A DNA stretch of 58,044 nucleotides, taken from NCBI RefSeq assembly GCF_000281045.1, contig NW_008246106.1, positions 473,288 through 531,331 on the forward strand. The letters are read 5' to 3'. Both the position numbers and the translations under genes were made by a program. This document shows positions 23,063 through 34,100 of this stretch, piece by piece (the stretch's first letter is position 1; every line of letters begins with the position of its first letter). The notes beneath the pieces are model-generated. The model was not told the DNA's origin and did not search any database. It worked only from the letters and a program-made list of their open reading frames with translations. This DNA is from Saprolegnia diclina VS20. Its lineage: Eukaryota > Oomycota > Saprolegniomycetes > Saprolegniales > Saprolegniaceae.

Positions 23063-23093
23063 ATTGGTCGCATTATTGCACGAATCCGCCAAT
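23063..23093. promoter_or_regulatory. Inverted CCAAT pair between two divergent genes
   Basis: ATTGG at 23063-23067 and CCAAT at 23089-23093, 26 bp apart, lie in the 619-bp gap between the divergent MFSD1-like gene (ATG 22989) and the kinase gene (ATG 23609). They sit 75-105 bp from the transporter ATG. The rest of 22990-23608 holds no gene I can support. Confidence 0.4.
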
Positions 23094-23608
23094 CGGTTTG
23101 CGTGCTCGAAGAACAAGGCTCTTCACACTATTTAAATGCAATCGAGCGTGATACGCGATTTTATAGTGTGTAGAAATGTCGTTTCGACCGCCATCCCGCC
23201 ATCTTCAGTCCCTTCAATGTCACAATGTGAGCATGTTACAAGCTGCACCCGCGATCGGCACGGTTCAGCCAAGTGTTAAAGCTCGTAGAGCCGCTTGGTC
23301 ATCTCTTGCCACCGAGCCCATCTCGCTCGCAGCCGATCTATATGCTCGTCCAGATCATTGCGATACGTACCCTCCGCTTGATAACAACCAAGATCTACTT
23401 GATCTTGCTTCGCGGCGTCCTGGGCTGCGTCAGAAGCGTGTCTCTCTACTCGAACGATAAGCCATAACGTTGGGTCCTACGGCAGCGATGGTTTAGAAAC
23501 ACGCGACCTAAGATGGTGCCACCGGTTACAAGAAAGGCGCCTGAAATAGGTGGCACGGCGGTTGGCGCCATTGTTGCATTCGCAGTCCGTGGAGCTTCGA
23601 TCTAGCTG

Positions 23609-26365
23609 ATGGCGACAGGGAAGCGCCCGATGCCCAAGGTGACGCCGAATGCCGAAGACATGGAGACCTCGCCGCTCAAGATGCCGTCGCTGAGCCCGAC
23701 CAAGACCGTCGGCAAGTTCTTCCGCAACAGCAACGTCAAGCGGTCGACCGAAGAGTTTGAAATGTCCTTCATGTCGCTTCAGTTCTCCGACGTCGAGCTC
23801 GAGGCGCGCTTCCGCAAGTCGCGCCAGCGCAAGTACCGGCGCCGCTTGCGCTTCGGCGCCAATATCACGGCCTTCTTCATCCCGCTCCTCGTCATCATGC
23901 AAGTGCTTTTGAAGAAGAACGACACCAACCAGTGGGAAGAGTTTCCCAAGGTCATCATCTTCCCTTGCATCGTCGGCTGCTGCGGGTTCTCGGTCTCGAT
24001 CTTCTTTCAGCAGTTCCAAGACCACCCGATCATGCTCATGCTCATCTGCCTCGTCGCGCAGATCTGCGCGCTCCTCGATACGACGGCCGCGGGCACCAAC
24101 GTGAGCGAGAAGAACGTGTGGGTGCAATTTCTCTTCTCGCTCGGCATCACGTCGTCGACGGGCATGAGCTTCCTCGAGACCATGTTCATCATGACCGCGA
24201 GCGGCATCACGTTTCTGCTTCTCGCGTGGGTCCGGTACGCGATCGACATCAATGACACGGCGCTCGTCGACGTCACGACGATGAGTACGCCGGGTACGTG
24301 CAACGTGGCCATCGTGCTCTACTCGATCCTCCTCGGGTTTCTCTCGTGGAACTGGGAGTACGAAGAGCGGCGCGACTTTGTCTTGACCGAGCGCTTGGCC
24401 AAGGAGAATGTCCAGATCCAGATGACGATGGAGATGACTGGCTGGTTCAGCGGCGGCGTCGCCGTCTCCAACGAAGGCCAGAACCAAGGCATTCTCAACT
24501 CCAACTGCCACATTGACCCCAAGGATGTCGTCATTGGCACCGAGCTCGGGTCCGGCACCTTTGGCAGCGTCTACGCGGCGCGCTGGAAGGAGACCAACGT
24601 GGCCGTCAAGAAGATCACGCTGCGCGGCGACACGCAGACCATCGTGACCAACTTTGGTGCCGAAGCGAGCGTCATGGCCCAGCTGCGCCACCCGAACGTT
24701 GTCATGTTTATGGGCGTCATGCTGCACCCTGAATACGTCGGGCTGGTCATGGAGCTCTGCCCGAAAGGCAGTGTCTACGGCGTCATCCACTCAGACGAGC
24801 TCAAGATCGACTGGTCGCTCTTGCTGCGCATGCTCTTGGATTCGGCGCGGGGCATGAACTTTCTCCACTCGTCGTCGCCGCCGCTCATCCATCGGGACCT
24901 CAAGTCGATCAACCTGCTGATTGACGCCGACTGGCGCTGCAAAGTGTCGGACTTTGGCCTTAGCAAGCTCAAGGAGATGCGCGACGACAGCTTCACGGCG
25001 TCGGCAACGAGTCGGTCGTACGTCGGCACGTCCATGTGGATCGCGCCCGAGGTCTTCAACGGCGAAGAGCACACAGAGATGAGCGACGTGTACAGCTTTG
25101 GCATCATCTTGTATGAGGCCATGAGCGGCGCGAGTCCGTTTGAGAGCGTCTCGCCGGACGCCGTGCCCTTCATCGTGCAGTCGGGGAAGCGCCCGACAGA
25201 CTTTGCGCCGTTGACACCGATCGACCACGTTGCGCTGCAGACCATGGCGCCGCTCATGACGAAATGCTGGGACACACTGCCGAGCAACCGCCCGACGTTC
25301 ACGACGATCATTGGCGTCCTCCAGCAAGTGCTCATCGGGTACATCGGGGACGAGGCGTGGGAAGACCACATCCTCTTCCCGGACCGCAAGCTCGTCGCAA
25401 ACAACGTACAAGAGCCGGAAGATGGCTTTTTGATCACGGAGAAGGACGTGATTCTCGGTGACGCGATCGGCAAAGGCGTCTTTGGCGTCGTTTACTCGGG
25501 CACTTACTTTGGAACGCCCGTCGCGATCAAGAAGCTCCCGATTGGCGCTGTGCCGAAAAATACGCTCGCCGAGTTTCACAAGGAGTGCTCGATCATGAAG
25601 GGGTTGCACCACCCCAACATTGTTCTCTTTATGGGGTCGTGCTCCAACCCCCCGAACCTGCTTCTCGTGACAGAGCTCCTCGTCAATGGCAGCTTCTTTG
25701 ACTATTACCACAAGCACGAGACGCCGCCACCCGAGACGCTCCGGCACCTCAGCTACAACATTGCGCTCGATATGGCGCGCGGTCTGGCGTACTTGCACAA
25801 CCACAACCCTGTTGTTATCCATCGGTGAGCGATTGTACATGTATTTCAGAGCCACAAGGAGCATTTGTAGCGACCTCAAGTCGCAAAACATCCTGCTGGA
25901 TGAGAAAATGCGCACCAAGATTGCCGACTTTGGCTTGTCGAAATTCCGCGAAGTCGGCAAAACCATGTCGATCTGCGGCAGTCCGCTCTGGGTCGCGCCC
26001 GAGGTCCTCCGCGGCGAAAAGTATGGCACGCCCTGCGACGTGTACAGCTTCTCGATCATCGTCTGGGAGGTGCTCGCGTGGTCCGAGCCGTACCCGGCCA
26101 TGGGCTCGAGCGAGGTCATGAAAGGTATTCTTCCTTAAGCTGGACAAGGTGTCCACATTGATGCGGACCAGGCGTCGCGTGTGGCAACCTGCGCCCGATA
26201 CCGCCCGAGAGCGCGCCACCGTGCCTCGTGAACCTCCTCCGCGACTGCTGGAATCGCAAGCAAGATGCGCGACCAGCGTTCAACCAGATTGTGCCGCTTC
26301 TCGAGAGCATGCGCGACGAAGTGCTCGGGCAGCGCGCGTCGTCGCCGACTGGTGCGCACCGCTAA
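23609..26365 (+). CDS. Membrane-bound tandem TKL protein kinase (3 exons, 887 aa)
   Basis: Exons: 23609-25824, 25871-26124, 26172-26365. Residues about 85-250 contain six hydrophobic segments. They are followed by two complete kinase domains. Domain 1 (about 304-560) shows GSGTFGSVY, VAVKK, HRDLKSINLL, DFGLSK and APEV. Domain 2 (about 612-870) shows GKGVFGVVY, VAIKK, HRDLKSQNILL, DFGLSK and APEV, with RP-x-F near the end. Both therefore keep the ATP lysine, catalytic aspartate and DFG, so both could be active. The first intron splits the arginine codon of the second HRD motif and the second follows EVMK; without splicing the protein would end early. TKL-type kinases with multi-TM N-termini are known in oomycetes. 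Ligand, topology and substrates are not visible. Confidence 0.9.
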
Positions 26366-26611
26366 TACGTCATCATGTAGAGCGCCTAGTCCTTTCTTTT
26401 AAACTTGTGTGTACATGTAAAAACCTTTTCTTTGTATTTTCTGCACTCATAGGTAGCAATTACTGCATCATACATCCCCTGGAGTTAGTTACTAGACTTC
26501 GACGACGCCAAATTCAAGGAAAGAGCGAGCACTCGGGTATGCATTGGCTATCATTCCTTATTGGCGATGACTACACGAAGAGAGTTCTATACACTAGGAC
26601 AACGACCGGTG

Positions 26612-27484
26612 CTACGCCTGGCACGCGTGAAAGACGCGGTACCGGTGGTTGAGCGACCGCTTCGTGTGCAGATAGTAGTTGGAGCCCAGCGCGCCGCTCG
26701 CATCGTTCTTCTTCAAGTAGATGACGCGCCGGACGCGGCTGTGGACGAGCGCCATCGCACACATGACGCACGGCTCGACGGCCACATAGACATCGTACCC
26801 CGTGCACAAGTACGACTCGGTCGCGGTTTGGCTCTGGTCGCGGGCGACGTCCTGGGTCGATACGACCTCGAGTGCCTGCATTGGTGCGTGCTCCATGAGC
26901 GGGTTGCAGCCCACAGGCGTCCAGTCCGCTGCCGACGCCACCACCGTGTTGGTCAACGGGTTGACAACGACACAGTGTTCGCGGCCGCAGCCGTTGGCGA
27001 GGGTGGATGGCGCGTCTGTGGCGTCCTCATAGACGCGCTCGACAAACGATTGCATTTGGTGCACTTCATCGTCCGTGAGCGGTATCGAGGTGACGTCAAC
27101 GTTGGGGTGGAAGACCATGGGCCACACCGCGTTGCCGACAGCAAACTCGTCCTTGGTCGTCGCCGCGTACTTTGGGACGTCGACGCTGACGGTCACAAGG
27201 TCGTGGATGGTCGGAAGCGCGGCAACGATCGTGTCGACGACGATGGCGTCGGGCGACACGAGTGCAAGCAGCCGGCCAGGCGCCGCCGCCTTCTTCATGC
27301 GCTTGAGGTGCCCGTAGCCCATGTCCTTGAGGTTCATCGCCGCCGTGGCGAGCAGCTTCATGACCGTGCTGCCGTGCTGCGCCGGGAACTCGACCGCATG
27401 GAACGCCGCCCTCTCGTCGAACGAGTGCACGCTCGTCGGGTCCTCGACCTCGACGATCGTCCACGCCGCCATGGTCTCTGCCAT
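26612..27484 (-). CDS. tRNA adenosine deaminase subunit TAD3/ADAT3-like (290 aa)
   Basis: Single exon; ATG at 27484 (a shorter start at 27472 is possible, and an upstream in-frame GTG is not used). The C-terminal half is a cytidine/adenosine deaminase fold. HAPM around residue 196 stands where the active subunit has H-x-E, and EPCVMC (about 234-239) supplies the zinc cysteines. GALGSNYYLHTKRSLNH is typical of the TAD3 subunit. In eukaryotes TAD3 is the non-catalytic partner of TAD2 and together they convert A34 to inosine in tRNA anticodons. Loss of the catalytic glutamate, as seen here, is normal for TAD3. The gene converges with the tandem kinase gene, with 246 bp between stops. Confidence 0.85.
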   Translation of the reverse strand: MAETMAAWTIVEVEDPTSVHSFDERAAFHAVEFPAQHGSTVMKLLATAAMNLKDMGYGHLKRMKKAAAPGRLLALVSPDAIVVDTIVAALPTIHDLVTVSVDVPKYAATTKDEFAVGNAVWPMVFHPNVDVTSIPLTDDEVHQMQSFVERVYEDATDAPSTLANGCGREHCVVVNPLTNTVVASAADWTPVGCNPLMEHAPMQALEVVSTQDVARDQSQTATESYLCTGYDVYVAVEPCVMCAMALVHSRVRRVIYLKKNDASGALGSNYYLHTKRSLNHRYRVFHACQA

Positions 27485-27502
27485 TGGCGGTCGCCGCTTT
27501 TC

Positions 27503-27549
27503 ATTGGCTCTCACATTGCACCTTGGTGTTTGGCCACGTCTGCACCAAT
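27503..27549 (-). promoter_or_regulatory. Inverted CCAAT pair upstream of the TAD3-like gene
   Basis: ATTGG at 27503-27507 and CCAAT at 27545-27549 lie 19-65 bp above the ATG at 27484, inside the 198-bp gap before the ABC transporter stop. Confidence 0.4.
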
Positions 27550-27682
27550 CACAAGAAAGCGAGCGCCAACGCGACTACTAGTAAGATCTGATTGCAGTTT
27601 GAGCTCGCCGTACTACGACGATCGATGATGTTGCCTCGTTATGACGTGTACATAGCTCTATATTGGTTAATATCTACAACCT

Positions 27683-29599
27683 TTACAGCGTCGTGTGGCC
27701 TTGCTGCTGGCGGTGCCACATCTCCGAGTACTTGCCTTCCTTGGCGAGGAGCTCGACGTGGGTCCCGCGCTCGACAACGCGGCCGGCGTCCATGACGAGA
27801 ATCTCGTCCGAGTCTTGGATCGTCGAGAGGCGGTGCGCAATGATGACCGTCGTCTTGTTGAGACCAATGGCCTTGAACTCGCGCACAATCTCGAACTCGG
27901 TCTCCGAGTCGAGCGCGCTCGTGGCCTCGTCAAACAGCAAGATCGGCGCGTCCTTGAGCATCGCCCGCGCGATCGCAACACGCTGCTTCTCGCCGCCGCT
28001 GAGCTTCAAGCCGCGCTCGCCGACCTTGGTTTCGTAGCCTTCGGGAAAGCGCTCGATCGCGTCGTGAATCTGCGCGACCTTGGCCGCTTGGATCACTTGC
28101 TCTTTCGTCGCCTTCAAGTTGCCGTAGTGAATGTTGTAGTAAATGCTCTCGTTGAAGAGCACCGTGTCCTGGGGCACGACTGCGATCGCGCGCCGGAGCC
28201 CGTCCATGTCCATCTCGCGGATGTCGTGGCCGTCAATGCGGATGGTCCCGCTCTGCACATCGTAGAAGCGGTACAAGAGGCGGAGGATCGTCGACTTGCC
28301 CGAGCCGCTCGAGCCGACGATCGCGGTCGTCTTGCCGGCCGTGACGCCAAACGACGTGCCGTTCAGAATCGGCCGGTCCTCGCGGTACGCAAAGTGGACA
28401 TTTTCAAAAATGATTTCCTTGGGGGTTGTGAGGTTCTCGAACGTCGACGCCCCCGGGAGGATCTTGGGCTGGACCGCGCGGAGGGCAAACATGGCCTCCA
28501 TGTCGATGACGGCCTGGCGCACTTCGCGGTACACGGAGCCGATAAAGTTGAGCGGGATCGAGAGCTGAAAGAGGAGGCCGTTCACGAGCACGAGGTCGCC
28601 GACCGTGAGCGTGCCGTCGACGATCCCTTGCGCCGCCATGTACATGATACCGGTGAGACCGGCCGAGAAGATGGCGTTCTGGCCGGCGTTGAGGAACGAG
28701 AGCGATGTCTGCGTCTTGAGCGACGCATCCTGGTAGTTGCGCAAGACGACGTCGTACCGGTCGGCTTCGTGCTTTTCGTTGTTGAAGTACTTGACCGTCT
28801 CGTAGTTCATGAGCGAGTCGATGACCTTGCCGCCCGCCTCGTTCTCGAGCTTGTTCATGCGCCGGCGGATCTCGGTGCGCCACTGCGTCACGCCGACGGT
28901 AAAGCCCGTGTAGGCCGTGAGCGTGCCGAGCGTCACGGCCGCGTACTCCCAGCCAAACTGGTAGGCCATGATGCTGCTCACAAGACCAATCTCGAGCGCG
29001 GTCGGCGCGACGTTGAAGAGCATCGAGCGCAACACAAAGTCGATCGAGCGCGACCCGCGGTCGATCGTCCGCGACAAGGCGCCTGTCTGGCGGTCGAGGT
29101 GGAACTTGAGGTCGAGGCCGTGGAGGTGCTCAAAGACGTTGCGTGCGACTTGGCGGATCGTGCCTTGCGCAACCTTGGCAAAGATCGCATTGCGCAGCTC
29201 CTGGAAGGCGTTGGCCGAGAAGCGGCCGAGGCCATAGCCGAGCACGAGACTCACGGGCAGCGCCGCAGCGACTTCGGGCGTCGTCGTGCCCATGACGTCG
29301 ACAAGCTCCTTGAAGAGGAATGGCACCTGGATGTTGATAAGCTTGGCCGACACGAGCAGGCCAAGCGAGAGCGCGACGCGGCCCTTGACGGCGCGGGCCT
29401 CGGCGCCGTTGCCCTCCGGCCAGAGGTACCCGGCGAGCGACGTGACAATCTCCTTGGACGTCACCGGCTTTTGCTCCTTGGACTTGGCGTCGGTCGCGAG
29501 GCCGGCGGCGTGGGCCCATGCGCCATGGAGGCGCGGGCGAAGAGCGAGGCGTCGGCCCGTCAGCGCTCGGTGCGCGGCCCGCTGGTACTGCAGCAGCAT
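27683..29599 (-). CDS. ATM1: Mitochondrial ABC half-transporter of the ATM1/ABCB7 type (638 aa)
   Basis: Intron-free; ATG at 29599. The first 30 or so residues are rich in Arg, Leu and Ala with few acids, fitting a mitochondrial presequence. The six-TM domain spans about 75-370. The nucleotide-binding domain has Walker [10 protein letters not shown] (about 430), signature LSGGEKQR (about 531), Walker [13 protein letters not shown] (about 551) and the H-loop AHRLST, all intact. The closest family by pattern is ATM1/ABCB7, which exports glutathione-linked sulfur or iron-sulfur intermediates from the matrix for cytosolic Fe-S assembly and acts as a homodimer. Length is normal. It sits among genes for a mitoribosome GTPase and a tRNA deaminase, all on the minus strand with separate promoters. 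The large antisense frame is a codon shadow. Confidence 0.92.
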   Translation of the reverse strand: MLLQYQRAAHRALTGRRLALRPRLHGAWAHAAGLATDAKSKEQKPVTSKEIVTSLAGYLWPEGNGAEARAVKGRVALSLGLLVSAKLINIQVPFLFKELVDVMGTTTPEVAAALPVSLVLGYGLGRFSANAFQELRNAIFAKVAQGTIRQVARNVFEHLHGLDLKFHLDRQTGALSRTIDRGSRSIDFVLRSMLFNVAPTALEIGLVSSIMAYQFGWEYAAVTLGTLTAYTGFTVGVTQWRTEIRRRMNKLENEAGGKVIDSLMNYETVKYFNNEKHEADRYDVVLRNYQDASLKTQTSLSFLNAGQNAIFSAGLTGIMYMAAQGIVDGTLTVGDLVLVNGLLFQLSIPLNFIGSVYREVRQAVIDMEAMFALRAVQPKILPGASTFENLTTPKEIIFENVHFAYREDRPILNGTSFGVTAGKTTAIVGSSGSGKSTILRLLYRFYDVQSGTIRIDGHDIREMDMDGLRRAIAVVPQDTVLFNESIYYNIHYGNLKATKEQVIQAAKVAQIHDAIERFPEGYETKVGERGLKLSGGEKQRVAIARAMLKDAPILLFDEATSALDSETEFEIVREFKAIGLNKTTVIIAHRLSTIQDSDEILVMDAGRVVERGTHVELLAKEGKYSEMWHRQQQGHTTL

Positions 29600-29648
29600 T
29601 GGTCAATCCTAAAGTGGCGTCGATGTGGATTGCCTGCCAGACTTTTGA

Positions 29649-29714
29649 CCAATCACGGGCGAGGCGTTGCCAAAGCCCGGTCGCGCCACGCTGATTGGCC
29701 AAAATCCAGCCAAT
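29649..29714 (-). promoter_or_regulatory. Cluster of three CCAAT boxes upstream of the ATM1-type gene
   Basis: CCAAT at 29649-29653, ATTGG at 29694-29698 and CCAAT at 29710-29714, all 50-115 bp above the ATG at 29599. The remaining part of 29600-30054 has only ambiguous open frames: a Cys-rich one on minus at 29609-29869 and a competing one on plus. I call neither. Confidence 0.45.
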
Positions 29715-30054
29715 CCGACGGCGGCAAGGTGGACAATCACAAGTTTGCCGGCCTTTCTCAGCGATAGCCGCCGACCCTCGACGTCCACTGCTCCGTACCA
29801 AGTAGCCGTCCCGATGCATCGCAGACTGCTCCTGCCAGGCTCGTAGCAGCGACCAAAGCCGCTCTTCATGTCCTGGAGAGCACACCACGCCCACCGAACA
29901 TGGGTGAAGCACCGTCGCAGGCAGCTGGGTTCGACCGGCTTCGCCGCTTGCGCAACGTCGAGCTTGCCCCCAAGAGTCTCGGCAGGGCGAGCACTGCAAG
30001 CATCTATCTCCGCATGCGATGGTGCGGTAGAATAGCAAGGATAATATTCGATAG

Positions 30055-30951
30055 TTAGATCGGGTCGAGCGTGAACGTGCCAAATGCGCCTCGCCGAAAC
30101 TCCCTGAGCAAGTAGGCGGCGGCGAGCTGGCGCTGGGTGTCTTCGGGCTTGCCGACGCCGCCGCTCGCGCGCACAACGGCTGTAAACACTTCTTCAATGT
30201 CGTCGGTGGCCGCGGGCAACCCAAGCGCCTTGACGTACTGCGTCGAGCCCATGCGGTTGAGCGTGAAGAGCATGTAGTCGGCGATGAGCTCGGCGCCAAC
30301 AATGTCGTCCTTGATAGCGCCCGTGAGTGCGAGCTTGAGGCCGACGTCGGGGCTCGGGATGTTGGGCAGCATAACGCCCGGCGTGTCCATGACGTAGATG
30401 GCCGGCGCCTCGTTGACCTTGAAGATGTCGGTGCGCACAGTCACGCCTGGCGTCGCGCCAACGGTTGCCTTCTTCTTTCCCTTCGAGAGCTTGAGCGACG
30501 ACGAGATGCTGCGAAAGGCGTTGATCATGGACGACTTGCCGACGTTGGGCACACCGACGATCATGACGACGGTGCCCGCTGTGCTCTGGAACTGCGACTT
30601 GCCATGCGTGTTGCACCACTTGAGGATGTGCTGGATGTGCTTGCCCTTGATGACGGACGTGAAGAGACAGTCCATGTCGGCCTCCTCGAAGCGCGCCTCC
30701 ACACGCGCCTTCATATTCGAGTTGGCCAAGTCCGACTTGTTGAGCACGACGAGGCGCGGCTTGTGGTTGCCGATGCCATCGAGCAGCGGGTTGGCCGACG
30801 AGAACGGGATGCGTGCGTCGCGGACCTCGATGATGACGTCGATGCTGCCAAGCTGCGCCTTCATGCTGTTCTTGGCCGAGTTCATGTGCCCCGGGAACCA
30901 GTTGATGGCCGACGTCGTCTTGAAGACGCTCCGGAAGCCTCGCGCGGCCAT
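30055..30951 (-). CDS. MTG1: Mitochondrial ribosome-associated GTPase, MTG1/YlqF type (298 aa)
   Basis: Single exon from ATG at 30951. The GTPase motifs are circularly permuted, as in the YlqF/RbgA/MTG1 family: G4 NKSD at about 71, then G1 GVPNVGKSS at about 133, G2 ATPGVT-like, and G3 DTPG at about 188. The early NWFPGHM motif and EVRDARIPFSSANP also belong to this family. Bacterial RbgA helps late assembly of the large ribosomal subunit; eukaryotic MTG1 does so in mitochondria. A basic N-terminus fits import. Length is normal for the family. No defect seen. Confidence 0.9.
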   Translation of the reverse strand: MAARGFRSVFKTTSAINWFPGHMNSAKNSMKAQLGSIDVIIEVRDARIPFSSANPLLDGIGNHKPRLVVLNKSDLANSNMKARVEARFEEADMDCLFTSVIKGKHIQHILKWCNTHGKSQFQSTAGTVVMIVGVPNVGKSSMINAFRSISSSLKLSKGKKKATVGATPGVTVRTDIFKVNEAPAIYVMDTPGVMLPNIPSPDVGLKLALTGAIKDDIVGAELIADYMLFTLNRMGSTQYVKALGLPAATDDIEEVFTAVVRASGGVGKPEDTQRQLAAAYLLREFRRGAFGTFTLDPI

Positions 30952-31159
30952 GGCAATGTATCACTGGCGCGGATGCTTCCGATTTGGCTACACGCACGCA
31001 ACTGGACGAAACTCAAAATCGCCCTGTTGCACTGGAAAACTCAAAAGCACCCAACAACTCCAAGACAACGCCCTTGAAATTGAGCATCATAGGAATTGAG
31101 TTGAGACTCAGACCGACCAACACTCTGTCTACAACCCGCACGCCGTCCACACTCGGAGC

Positions 31160-34100
31160 ATGCGCCGGGAGCTCATCCTCGCGCTGCTGGCCGCTGCCAC
31201 CGCGTTCGCCGCGACTGACAATGCGTGCGTCGCCGCTTGCGTCGCTGGCTGCAGCTGTCCGCTCGGCCGCAACAAGCTCGTGTGCAGCAACCACGGCTAC
31301 TGCGCAGACGGCGTCTGCATCTGCGCCGACGGCTGGGCCAGCTCCGTGGACGTCAATGGCACATGTGAGATTGGTACGCACCTTGTTCAACGTCTATTGG
31401 CTCATGCGGGGATTGCGCCTAGGGCTCATGTCGCTCAACTCAAGCGTGCACCTCTTTGTGATGCTGGCCGCGTGCGTCGTCGCCATCGTCGCCTACACGA
31501 GCTCGCTCGTGTACCTCTACTACAGCAACGAGGCGTTCATGACGCACGCGTGGCAAGGCCACATTATGAACGTCGGCTCGGTCCTTGGTGCCGCGTCGGT
31601 AGCGGTGGCCGTGAGCCTCGACAGCAGCTCGCATACGTGCACCGTACTCTGGTGCTGCATGGACCTCGCCTTCGTCCTCGTCTTTGGTATGCTCGCGCTG
31701 CGCCTGTACCGCAACGTTCGCCTCTACCTCGCGTCGACGAACGGACCTGGCGTCAAGCTCCCGGACGCCTGGATGGCTGGCATGCTGCTCGTGCTGCTCG
31801 CGCTCGACGGCGGCATCCTCGCCGCCATTGGTGTGCTCGGCGGCTTCAACCCGACGCTAGCCTTATGGGATTACCCCGGCGACGTCGACTACCGCTTCAT
31901 GGGCTGCTATTTGAGCTCGACGCCCGCGGGCATTGCGATCGTGTCACCCAAAGTACTCTACTTGCTGCTCGTGTTGGCCTTTGCTCTCCGCCTGCGTCGG
32001 AACGTCCACGAAGAGAAGGACATGACCAAGCTTGCGTTCGCGATGCTCTTGACCACGGTGCTCTGGGCCATTGGCATGGCGGTCTTCGCGACCTCGACTC
32101 GCGCCTTTGGGGAGGTGCTGTACCTCTGCCTCGTCTTCCTCTTCCTCCTGCCCTCGGCCATGGTGACTTTTGTCCTAGCCTTTCCCAAAATCATTGCGAT
32201 CCACCGCCTGCGTCGCCGGCGCCGCCAGCAACCTTTCATTTACCTCGATGACGACGGCATCAACGCCCGGCTGCTGCGGGTCGCGTGGGACGACGTCGCG
32301 CAGGTCGAAGCCGCCGAAGTGCTTCTCGATACGCACGACCCCGACGTCGATGGCGCGTTGGAGATGGGGACGATCCTCTGGCTCTTGACCGACCGTGTTT
32401 GCCACCGCAAGATCCGGCGGTACGCGGCCACGGCACTGGGGAGTCACGACCCGTCGGTGCTTCGACTGTACCTGCCGCAGCTATTACAAGCGCTCAAGCA
32501 CGACGTCGACCTCCGAGAAGGCGCGGACCTCTGCGCGCTTTTGAGTGTTCTCTTGAACATGGCGAGGGACCACATTGAGATCGCACTCGACTGCTACTGG
32601 CACGTGCGCATCGAGCTCGAAAACCAAATAAGCGTCGTCGTCGCCAACCAGGAGATCGCTATCCAGGACCGGGCGACCAAATCGCTCTACGAACGCGTCT
32701 TTGAGCACCTCAATGCCATGCTCGAGGCATCGCCTGATCATCGTACATGCCCGGAAATCGCACTCCGATCTTATTCCTACCTGACTAGACGCGATAGTCT
32801 ATGGGCAAGTGGCCTGCACCAAGCACATCACTGCTTTGTACGCTGCCCTCGTGGCGCTGCCGTCCTCGGACGTCAAAAGTCTCTCGACAGAGCTGCAGAC
32901 ATACCTCGCGTCGCCAACGACGTCTGCGCTGCAGGGCCTACCCCCTCTTGCGTTGCCGGGCCCCCACCCGCTGTTTCCGCTGGCCACCGTGCAGAGTGTA
33001 GATAGCGCCAAGAGTCGTCTCTTCCGGAGCTCAGCCAAGCCCATGAAACTGCAGTTTACGCTCGCGAGTTCGTCGCGATCGCTACAGACGCAGCGGTCGC
33101 TCTTCGAACGGTCCAAGTCCCGGCTACCAAACCAGTGGCACACGTACTCGGTGGACGTCTTTGTCTATGGCGTCCTGGGGTTCGACGCAGATAACCTCAC
33201 GCTCCGCGTCGACGTTCATGGAAAGCGCAAGCAAGTTGAGGTGACGGCGGCGGTGGCGCGGCTCGACTTTCACGTCGGCGTGCCCCCGCAGCTCGTCGAC
33301 TGCCAAGTGTACCGGCACGGCGCCTATCTTGGTGCAGTCGAACTCGAGCTCTCATCCCGCGGCTTGGAGCGCAGCGTTGTGAATGTGGATGGCGGAGGCG
33401 CCCTCGATGTCGCTGTCGTCGTCGAAGTTCAGAACGTGACGTCGCCACCGACCATTGGGGCGCTGCACCCGGCCGCCATTTCTGTCGACGACGCGCCTCG
33501 GCGCCCCAGCGTCTCGCTCAGTGTCATTTACAAGGTTTGTCTCGGCGTTCTTTCGCCTTGATATATTAGCTACACTGTATATTAGCTCGGCGACGACTTG
33601 CGGCAGGACCAGCTCGCACTGCAGCTGCTCGCAATCATGGACGCCCTTCTCAAGCGCGACGGCCTCGACCTCTGTTTCACCCTCTACCGCATCTTGCCAA
33701 CGAGTACTCGCGATGTAGGCTGTAGATTTTGGTACAGCACATGGCCATAGTGCAGGGGTTAGGGTTTGGCCGAGTTTGTCCCGCGGTCGCAGCCGCTCTC
33801 GGCGGTCTTGAGCGACCACAACCACAACATTTTGACGTATTTGGAGAAGCACAACTACGACCAAGACGACGGGATCTCGCCTGTCGCGATCGACACGTTC
33901 GTGCGCAGCGTCGCGGGCTACTGCGTCGCAACGTACCTTCTCGGCGTCGGCGACCGGCACTTGGACAACCTCATGCTCACAGAGTCGGGCCATTTCTTTC
34001 ACATTGACTTTGGCTTTATGTTTGGACGCGACCCGAAGCCGCTTCCCCCGCCCTTCCGCCTCACCCCCGAAATGGTCCGCGCCATGGGCGGTCTCCGCGG

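Noticed and set aside
23477-24790. 437-codon minus-strand frame over the tandem kinase gene
   Set aside because: Antisense shadow; the plus strand has complete kinase motifs.
27695-29767. 690-codon plus-strand frame over the ATM1-type gene
   Set aside because: Antisense shadow; the minus strand carries intact Walker A, signature and Walker B motifs.
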